A stretch of 6,335 nt of DNA, taken from an uncultured Actinomycetes bacterium. Lineage in GTDB: Bacteria; Actinomycetota; Acidimicrobiia; IMCC26256; PALSA-555. Numbering within the stretch: the first letter of the stretch is position 1; every line of letters starts with the position of its first letter. Made by a program: the position numbers and the translations under genes. Below, one piece after another: positions 1-5,250 of the stretch. The notes below the pieces were generated by a model. That model saw only the letters and a list, made by a program, of their open reading frames with translations. It was not told the origin of the DNA and did no database searches. Location of the stretch: the NCBI GenBank assembly GCA_937927875.1, contig CALEYV010000015.1:1-6335 (forward strand). Direction: 5' to 3'.

Positions 1-182
1 TCGTACCGGTCGTCGAGCGCCTCCAGCTCCAGCCCGTCCGCGGCCAGGTCGGCGACCCCCGGGTGGCGAGCGGTGCGCACGAACCGCTTCCGCGCCCGCT
101 CGAGCGCGGCCCGGGCCGCCGGGACGAGCAGGTCGGCGCCGCCCGGGCCGAGGCCCACGACGACGACCCGACCGGTGGCCAT
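1..182 (-). CDS. mazG: MazG-type protein, N-terminal tetrapyrrole-methylase-like domain (partial, 3' end outside window)
   Basis: Only the first 60 codons are present; the gene continues past the left edge. The visible protein begins MATGRVVVVGLGPGGADLL, followed by a helix rich in Ala/Arg/Glu and then FVRTARHPGV (residues 34-43). This is the Rossmann-like beginning of a tetrapyrrole (corrin/porphyrin) methylase domain, with the glycine-rich GLGPGG at residues 10-15. In many actinobacteria and in Bacillus YabN this domain is fused ahead of a MazG nucleoside-triphosphate pyrophosphohydrolase domain, which hydrolyses NTPs/dNTPs to the monophosphate. The MazG domain itself lies outside the window, so the assignment rests on the N-terminus and on the neighbour: mfd and mazG are adjacent in many actinobacteria. 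The ATG (182-180) shares one base with the stop of the upstream foldase gene (TGATG) and has no clear Shine-Dalgarno site, which suggests translational coupling. A stand-alone SAM-dependent methylase is the main alternative. Confidence 0.75.
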   Translation of the reverse strand, partial: MATGRVVVVGLGPGGADLLVPAARAALERARKRFVRTARHPGVADLAADGLELEALDDRY

Positions 183-1135
183 CAGCCGGTCGGAGCCGGC
201 GTGGCCGCGCTCGCGGCCACCGGCTGGGGCGGGACGACCCGGCCGTTCCGGCGGTCCCAGATGCCGTAGCGGGGGTCGACCGTCACCCGGGCGCCGCGGG
301 CGAGGCCGAGGACGTCGGCGAGGGCGAGGTTCGCGAGGTCAGCGCCGGGCGGCTGGTCGCGCACGAGGATCAGGTGGAAGCCGAACTGGGTCTGGACCGG
401 ATCCGAGACGACGCCGATCGGCTGGCTCTGCGCGACCTGTTGGAACGCGGTCACGAAGTTCTGGCTGTCGAGGCAGCCGAGCTCGCCGCCCTGCGCGCCC
501 GAGACGCGGTCAGTCGAGCGCTGCGCGGCGAGCGTCGCGAAGTCGGCTCCCGCGGCGAGCTGGGCCTGGACGGCCTGCGCGTCGGCGAGGCTGGCGACCA
601 GGATGTGGGCGACGAACCGGTGCGAGGGGCACGCCGCCAGCGCGGCGGCAGTCAGCTCGGCCGAGCGCTGCGTGACCAGCAATCGCCGGACGGCGGCGAT
701 GCGGGCGAACCGGGCCTCGAGCGCGCCCCGGAAGGACGACGGGAGGCTCCGCACCACCTGCGGGCTGCCGAGGAACCGCGCCACGAGCGCCTGACCGGCC
801 GCCCGATCCGCTCCCGTCACGACGAGGTGACGGCGCGTGACGGTGTCGTCCACGAAGACCTGCGAGACGCGGAAGGTGACCCAACCGGCCGCGTAGTTGG
901 AGGTGATCGAGCCCGGGTGCGCCGAGAGCGGCGTGCTGCCGGACTGGCGGATGATGCTCGCGAAGGCGGCGTTGCTGGCGAGGTCACGCAGCTCGCCGTC
1001 GACGTCCGACTGGGAGACCGAGTGGCCGTTGACCGTGAACGCGGGCGCGCCAGTCCCGCTGCTGCGGTACGCGATGAAGCCGCCGATGACCGCCAGGACC
1101 GCGAGCGCGGCGACGAGGGCGGGCAGGCGCTTCAC
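182..1135 (-). CDS. Membrane-anchored parvulin-type peptidyl-prolyl cis-trans isomerase (SurA/PrsA-like foldase)
   Basis: This 317-residue protein probably acts outside the cytoplasmic membrane, catalysing cis-trans isomerisation of prolyl bonds to help exported proteins fold. Residues 1-3 (VKR) are basic and residues 4-23 form one hydrophobic helix with no lipobox cysteine, so it looks like a signal anchor rather than a lipoprotein. Residues about 31-165 form a SurA_N-like chaperone region starting FTVNGHSVSQSDVD. Residues about 174-258 are the parvulin domain, with AHILV (176-180), GGELGCL (216-222) and QFGFHLILV (250-258). The motif DPRYGIWD (287-294) and a Pro/Ala-rich tail (about 302-317) follow. 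Cys169 and Cys221 flank or lie in the domain and could form a disulfide. I chose GTG at 1135-1133 because it puts the membrane helix at the N-terminus and overlaps the mfd stop by four bases (GTGA); the frame stays open upstream to 1450, but that part only mirrors mfd. The family is clear; the client proteins are unknown. Confidence 0.9.
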   Translation of the reverse strand: MKRLPALVAALAVLAVIGGFIAYRSSGTGAPAFTVNGHSVSQSDVDGELRDLASNAAFASIIRQSGSTPLSAHPGSITSNYAAGWVTFRVSQVFVDDTVTRRHLVVTGADRAAGQALVARFLGSPQVVRSLPSSFRGALEARFARIAAVRRLLVTQRSAELTAAALAACPSHRFVAHILVASLADAQAVQAQLAAGADFATLAAQRSTDRVSGAQGGELGCLDSQNFVTAFQQVAQSQPIGVVSDPVQTQFGFHLILVRDQPPGADLANLALADVLGLARGARVTVDPRYGIWDRRNGRVVPPQPVAASAATPAPTG

Positions 1136-4100
1136 GGCGCCGCGGAGCCTACCGGCGCGTCCGTGGAGCGCGGCACCAGCTCCTCGAGCAGGCCGGTGAG
1201 CTCGCCCGCGACGTCGGCGGGCGGGACGCGCAGCGGCACCAGCACCTCCTCGGCGCTCGCCTTCGCGCCGGGCGCCAGGCGACCGAGGCGGATCTTCTGG
1301 GACTCGCGCAGCGTCAACCCGCGCAGGCGGGCCGCGCCGCCGGCCACCGCCAGGCTTCGGATCCCGAGCCGCACGCACTCGGCCCGCAGCCGCGCCGCCT
1401 CGAGCAGCGCGGCGGCCGGCGGCGGTGGTGGCCCGTACCGGTCCTGCCACTCGGCGCGCACGTCCTCGACGTCGTCGGGCTCGCGGACCGCGGCCAGGCG
1501 CCGGTACGCCTCCATGCGCACGTCGTCCCGGGTGACGTAGTCGCGAGGCAGGTGGGCGTCGACCGGCAGGTCGATCGTCACCTCGATCGGAACCTCGACC
1601 GGCTCGCCATTCAGCTCGCTCACCGCCTCGGTGACGAGCTGGCAGTAGAGGTCGAACCCGACGGCGGCGATGTGCCCCGACTGGTCGGCGCCGAGCAGGT
1701 TCCCGGCCCCGCGCAGCTCGAGGTCCCGCATCGCGATGGTGAACCCCGAGCCGAGGTCGGTGTTCTCGCCGATCGTCTTGAGCCGCTCGTACGCCTCCTC
1801 GGTCAGGGCCCGATCGCGCGGGTGCAGCAGGTACGCGTAGGCGCGCTGGCCTCGGCGGCCGACCCGGCCCCGCAGCTGGTAGAGCTGGGCCAGGCCGAGC
1901 CGGTCGGCCCGATCGACGACGAGCGTGTTCACGGTCGGGATGTCAAGACCGCTCTCGACGATCGTCGTGCAGACGAGCACGTCGTACTCGCGCTCCCAGA
2001 AGTCGAGGACGACCCGCTCGAGGCGGCCCTCGTCCATCTGCCCGTGCGCGATGCCGATCCGCGCGTCGGGGACGAGGTCGCGGAGGTGCTCGGCCACGAA
2101 GTCGATGTCCTTCACCTGGTTGTGCACGAAGAACACCTGGCCCTCGCGGAGCAGCTCCCGCCGCAGGGCCTCGGCGACGGCCCGCTCGTCGTACTCGCCG
2201 ACGTAGGTGAGGATGGGCTGGCGGTCCTCGGGCGGCGTGTTCACCATCGACAGGTCGCGGATGCCGGTCAGGGACAGCTCGAGCGTGCGCGGGATCGGGG
2301 TCGCCGACAGTGCGAGCGCGTCGACGCCGGTGCGCAGGGCCTTGATCTGCTCCTTGTGCTGGACACCGAAGCGCTGCTCCTCGTCGATGACCAAGAGCCC
2401 GAGCGCGCGGAAGCGCACGTCGTCGGACAGCAGCCGGTGGGTGCCGATGACGACGTCGACCTCGCCCGCCGCGAGCGCGGTGACCACCGCCCGCTGCTCC
2501 CGGGCGGTGAGGAAGCGGGACAGCACCTCGACTCGCACCGGGTAATTCGCGAACCGCTCTCGGAACGTCTGGCCGTGCTGGTCGGCGAGCAGCGTCGTCG
2601 GGACGAGGATGGCCACCTGCTTGCCGTCCTGCACCGCCTTGAAGGCGGCGCGCACCGCGACCTCGGTCTTGCCGAACCCGACGTCGCCGCACACCAGGCG
2701 GTCCATCGGGCGGGGCGCCTCCATGTCGCGCTTCACGTCCTCGATGGCGCGCAGCTGGTCGGGGGTCTCCTCGAACGGAAACGCCTCCTCGACCTCGCGC
2801 TGCCACGGCGTGTCCGGGCTGTAGGCGTGGCCCTCGCTGGCCAGGCGCCGCCGGTAGAGGACGACGAGCTCCTGGGCGACCTCGCGGGTAGCGGCTCGGA
2901 CTCGCGCCTTCGCCCGCTCGAAGTCGGCGCCGCCCATGCGGTTCAGCGTCGGCGTCTCGCCGCCGGTGTAGCGACGGACGACACCGACCTGGTCGGTCGG
3001 GACGTAGAGCTTGTCGTCGCCCCGGTACTCGAGGAGCAGGTAGTCGCGCGCGACGCCGCCGATGGCGCGCTGGACCATGCCGCCGTAGCGGGCCACGCCG
3101 TGCACCTGGTGCACGACGAAGTCGCCGGCCTCGAGGGCGTCGTAGAGGTCGGCCGAGCGACGGGCACCGCGGGGCGCCCGATGCACGCGGCGGCGACCCG
3201 TGAGGTCGGCCTCGGCGATGAGCGCCAGCCGGGCCTCGGACAGCACGATGCCGCGGTTGATCGGCGCCACCGTCACGCCGACCGCGCCCGGGGCGGCCAC
3301 GTCGGCGACCGCGTCCACGCCGTCCTCGGCCAGGATCTGGGTGAGGCGGTCCCGCGAGCCGCGACCCTCGGCCGCGAGCACGACCCGGTAGCCGTCGTCG
3401 GCGAGCGCGCGGACCCGGTGGGACAGGCCGTCGCGGTCGCCCGCGAGCGGGGCGAACGCGGTGCCGGCCAGGTGCGGCGTCTCGGGCCGGTCGGGCGCGG
3501 CGAGCACCGCGGTGGCGCCCGCCTCGGTCCGGGCGAGCAGCCGGTCGAACGGGAGCGAGAGCCGCGGGAACAAGCCCGCGGCGCCCCACGTCTGGGCGAG
3601 CGTGTCCCCGAGCGCCGCTTCCTCGTCGAGGAGCTCCTGGGCCCGGTCGCGGAGCCGGGTCGGCTCGCAGAGCAGCACCAGTGCCTGGCGGTCGAGCAGG
3701 TCGGTGATCAGCCGGTCATCGGGGGCGAGCCACGGCAGCCAGGACTCCATGCCGTCGAACGTCTGGCCGGCGGCGAGTCGCTCCCACTGCTCGGCGCCCC
3801 ACGCTTCCCGTTGCAGGAGCGCGTCGGCCCGTTCGCGGACGTCGGGGGTCGGGAGCAGCTCCCGGGCCGGGAAGACGGTCACCGCGTCGAGCTCCTGGGT
3901 CGATCGCTGGTCGGCGACGGCGAACGCCGACAGCCGGTCGACCTCGTCGCCCCACAGGTCGATGCGCACCGGGTGGTCCTCGGTGACGGGATAGAGGTCG
4001 ACGATGGAGCCCCGCACCGCGACCTCGCCGCGAGCTTCGACCTGGTACTCGCGCCGGTACCCGCGGTCGACGAGCGACGTCACCAGCGCGTCGCGGTCCA

Positions 4101-4551
4101 GGACCTGCCCGGCCGCGACGGTCACCGGCTCGACCTCCTCGACGTGGGGGCCGAGCCGCTGCACGAGCGCGCGCACCGGCGCCACGACGACGCTCGGGGC
4201 CTCGGACCCGCCGCGCCGGAGCCGCCACAGGACTCGGAGCCGACGGCCCATCGTCTCCAGCGACGGGGACACCCGCTCGAAGGGCAGGGTCTCCCACGCC
4301 GGGAACCACTCGACCGCGGCCGGGCCGAGGAAGCAGGTGAGGTCCTGGGCGAGCCGCTCGGCCTCGGCGCCGGTCGGGACCGCAGCGAGGATCGGCCGGC
4401 GGGTGCTGGCGCTCGTCACCGCCGCCACGAAGAGCGCCCGCGCGCCGTCGGGGACCGCGACGGTGGGGGCTCGGGCGACGACCGCTGGCACCGTCGCGTC
4501 ACGGGCGACGAGGGGCACCAGCGGTGCGAGCGGCGGCATCGTTTCGGGCAT
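1132..4551 (-). CDS. mfd: Transcription-repair coupling factor Mfd (ATP-dependent DNA translocase)
   Basis: Complete 1139-residue protein, close to the usual length (about 1150 in E. coli). Mfd binds RNA polymerase stalled at a lesion, pushes it off by ATP-driven translocation and recruits UvrA for nucleotide excision repair. Visible modules: UvrB-like N-terminal region with FPAWETLPFERVSP (83-96) and RGSIVDLYP (180-188); a poorly conserved linker domain (about 350-460); the CarD-like RNA-polymerase-interacting domain (about 472-530, GDFVVHQVHGVARYGG); RecG-like helicase lobes with Walker A GDVGFGKT (622-629), DEEQ (723-726), SAT (749-751) and motif VI QLRGRVGR (892-899); the translocation (TRG) motif ending RGAGNLLGADQ (947-957); and the C-terminal regulatory domain (about 985-1120). 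All catalytic residues looked for are present. Residue 544 is Phe where E. coli and Bacillus have Trp. The start is taken at ATG 4551; ATG 4539 (Met5) is possible, and neither has a strong ribosome site. It heads the mfd–foldase–mazG unit. Confidence 0.98.
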   Translation of the reverse strand: MPETMPPLAPLVPLVARDATVPAVVARAPTVAVPDGARALFVAAVTSASTRRPILAAVPTGAEAERLAQDLTCFLGPAAVEWFPAWETLPFERVSPSLETMGRRLRVLWRLRRGGSEAPSVVVAPVRALVQRLGPHVEEVEPVTVAAGQVLDRDALVTSLVDRGYRREYQVEARGEVAVRGSIVDLYPVTEDHPVRIDLWGDEVDRLSAFAVADQRSTQELDAVTVFPARELLPTPDVRERADALLQREAWGAEQWERLAAGQTFDGMESWLPWLAPDDRLITDLLDRQALVLLCEPTRLRDRAQELLDEEAALGDTLAQTWGAAGLFPRLSLPFDRLLARTEAGATAVLAAPDRPETPHLAGTAFAPLAGDRDGLSHRVRALADDGYRVVLAAEGRGSRDRLTQILAEDGVDAVADVAAPGAVGVTVAPINRGIVLSEARLALIAEADLTGRRRVHRAPRGARRSADLYDALEAGDFVVHQVHGVARYGGMVQRAIGGVARDYLLLEYRGDDKLYVPTDQVGVVRRYTGGETPTLNRMGGADFERAKARVRAATREVAQELVVLYRRRLASEGHAYSPDTPWQREVEEAFPFEETPDQLRAIEDVKRDMEAPRPMDRLVCGDVGFGKTEVAVRAAFKAVQDGKQVAILVPTTLLADQHGQTFRERFANYPVRVEVLSRFLTAREQRAVVTALAAGEVDVVIGTHRLLSDDVRFRALGLLVIDEEQRFGVQHKEQIKALRTGVDALALSATPIPRTLELSLTGIRDLSMVNTPPEDRQPILTYVGEYDERAVAEALRRELLREGQVFFVHNQVKDIDFVAEHLRDLVPDARIGIAHGQMDEGRLERVVLDFWEREYDVLVCTTIVESGLDIPTVNTLVVDRADRLGLAQLYQLRGRVGRRGQRAYAYLLHPRDRALTEEAYERLKTIGENTDLGSGFTIAMRDLELRGAGNLLGADQSGHIAAVGFDLYCQLVTEAVSELNGEPVEVPIEVTIDLPVDAHLPRDYVTRDDVRMEAYRRLAAVREPDDVEDVRAEWQDRYGPPPPPAAALLEAARLRAECVRLGIRSLAVAGGAARLRGLTLRESQKIRLGRLAPGAKASAEEVLVPLRVPPADVAGELTGLLEELVPRSTDAPVGSAAP
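1146..1151 (-). promoter_or_regulatory. Candidate internal -10 box (TAGGCT) ahead of the foldase gene
   Basis: On the minus strand TAGGCT fits the actinobacterial TANNNT -10 pattern and ends 10 bases before the foldase GTG. It lies inside the last codons of mfd (Pro-Val-Gly-Ser). It sits in a 10-base string, CGGTAGGCTC, that recurs exactly upstream of mfd. If used, transcription would begin about 1-4 bases before the GTG, giving a nearly leaderless foldase–mazG message independent of full-length mfd transcription. No convincing -35 element is seen. The match could be chance in coding sequence, so this is weak. Confidence 0.25.
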
Positions 4552-4566
4552 GGGCGCGCGGCAAGG

Positions 4567-4591
4567 CCCGGGACGCGCGGCGCGCCCCGGG
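4567..4591 (-). promoter_or_regulatory. GC-rich stem-loop in the probable mfd leader
   Basis: Outer arms CCCGGG (4567-4572 and 4586-4591) pair exactly. After one A/C mismatch, inner arms CGCG (4574-4577 and 4581-4584) pair across a three-base loop. The structure has ten G-C pairs in 25 bases and ends 15 bases upstream of the mfd ATG. If mfd is transcribed from the nearby -10 candidate, the stem-loop falls near the 5' end of the message and could limit ribosome access. There is no uridine run, so it is not an obvious terminator. Base composition alone makes such pairings fairly likely. Confidence 0.35.
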
Positions 4592-4603
4592 GGTGCCAGG
4601 GCG

Positions 4604-4609
4604 AGCCTA
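4604..4609 (-). promoter_or_regulatory. Candidate -10 box (TAGGCT) of the mfd promoter
   Basis: TAGGCT on the minus strand, within GGTAGGCTCG, fits the TANNNT -10 consensus of actinobacterial housekeeping sigma factors and is the best such match in the 108-bp gap ahead of mfd. It predicts a start near 4597 and a leader of roughly 45 bases. No good -35 hexamer is visible; the position where it would lie is occupied by the inverted repeat at 4617-4633. The same decamer appears ahead of the foldase start. Confidence 0.4.
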
Positions 4610-4616
4610 CCGACCC

Positions 4617-4633
4617 GGCCGCCGTTGGCGGCC
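4617..4633. repeat. Perfect inverted repeat between the nucleotidyltransferase gene and mfd (possible operator or terminator)
   Basis: Seven-base arms GGCCGCC and GGCGGCC are exact reverse complements around a three-base spacer (GTT on plus, AAC on minus). On the minus strand it comes 26 bases after the nucleotidyltransferase stop and just before the mfd -10 candidate. It could act as a U-less terminator for the upstream gene, as a repressor site covering the -35 region of mfd, or have no role. No T-run follows on either strand. Confidence 0.35.
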
Positions 4634-4659
4634 CGACGACGCGAGCCGCGCGTCGGCGG

Positions 4660-5250
4660 TCAGCTACGAAGCGACCGGACCACGCGGCCGACCTCCTCAC
4701 CGAGGCGACGAGGAACGACGACGCCGAGCTCCTCCTCTCGGATGGCGCGCTGGGCTTGGTAGGCGGACACCGCGGCGCCGAGCGACGCCGGCGCCCGGGC
4801 CACACCGAGGGGCGCGAGCAGGTGCTCGAACTGGCGCTGGAGCTGCGCCGCCACCACCTCGCCCTTGCCCGCGTGCTGCTTGGAGCACAGCCACAGCGTC
4901 CAGTCCCAGAAATGGGCGTCGATCGCGGGCAGCGTCTCCGGGGTCACCTGCCACCGGGGCTGGTGCCGATTCGGCTCGTCGAAGATCAGGTCGATCTTCG
5001 TCGGGCCGTCGACGATCACCATGAGGCACGCTTCGTCGCTCAGGCGATCCCAGAGCACGGCCAGCGGCTGTAGGTCGGCGATTCGCGGCGGAAGGTCAGC
5101 GAAGACCCGGTGCACGTCGTCGGCCCGCACCTTGAGGTCCCAGTCGGAGTACTCGGTGGCATCGCCCCGGGCCTGGGACCCCACCAGGGTGACCGCGACG
5201 ACGCCCGGTTGCGCCGAGACGGCAGCGCGGACGGCGGCGACGGTTGGCAT
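4660..5250 (-). CDS. Nucleotidyltransferase domain protein (Pol beta / aminoglycoside adenylyltransferase-like fold)
   Basis: This 196-residue protein carries the signature of Pol-beta-type nucleotidyltransferases: GSQARG at 24-29, then DWD with Asp36 and Asp38 (the GSx10DxD pattern), and a probable third metal-binding carboxylate, Asp87, in KIDLIFDE (85-92). Such enzymes transfer a nucleoside monophosphate from an NTP to an acceptor such as an antibiotic, a protein or an RNA. The C-terminal half (about 105-190) is helical, with HFWDWTLWLCSKQHAGKGEV (113-132) resembling the all-alpha part of AadE/Lnu-type enzymes, but I cannot name a substrate; calling it a resistance gene would be unsupported. 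The size is too large for a minimal MNT antitoxin, and no HEPN partner is beside it. The ATG at 5250 is the only reasonable start, 23 codons before the GS motif. It overlaps the divergent DUF2252 start. The gene reads toward mfd, 108 bp away. Confidence 0.85.
   Translation of the reverse strand: MPTVAAVRAAVSAQPGVVAVTLVGSQARGDATEYSDWDLKVRADDVHRVFADLPPRIADLQPLAVLWDRLSDEACLMVIVDGPTKIDLIFDEPNRHQPRWQVTPETLPAIDAHFWDWTLWLCSKQHAGKGEVVAAQLQRQFEHLLAPLGVARAPASLGAAVSAYQAQRAIREEELGVVVPRRLGEEVGRVVRSLRS

Noticed and set aside
1136..1450. N-terminal extension of the foldase frame (about 105 extra codons).
   Set aside because: The extension is low-complexity Arg/Gly/Ala sequence that mirrors mfd codons in another frame. 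It would bury the membrane anchor internally, whereas GTG 1135 gives a normal N-terminal anchor.
374..1540. A 388-codon plus-strand frame opposite the foldase gene and the end of mfd.
   Set aside because: Arg/Ala/Glu/Ser-rich translation without motifs, crossing the boundary of two well-supported genes on the other strand. It is a composition shadow.
1552..5073. A 1173-codon open frame on the plus strand, antisense to mfd and the nucleotidyltransferase gene.
   Set aside because: It spans two confidently identified genes and the gap between them. Its product is Arg/Gly/Val/Asp/Leu-rich with no recognisable domain. Such long antisense frames are expected where GC-rich third codon positions suppress stops.
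4660..5250. Reading the nucleotidyltransferase as an MNT antitoxin of a HEPN/MNT toxin–antitoxin pair.
   Set aside because: No HEPN-domain gene is adjacent (neighbours are mfd and DUF2252), and at 196 residues with a long helical C-terminal half it is bigger than a typical MNT antitoxin.
4660..5250. Calling the nucleotidyltransferase an aminoglycoside or lincosamide resistance gene.
   Set aside because: Only the general catalytic signature and a loose resemblance of the C-terminal half are visible; no substrate-specific feature and no mobile-element context supports a resistance assignment.
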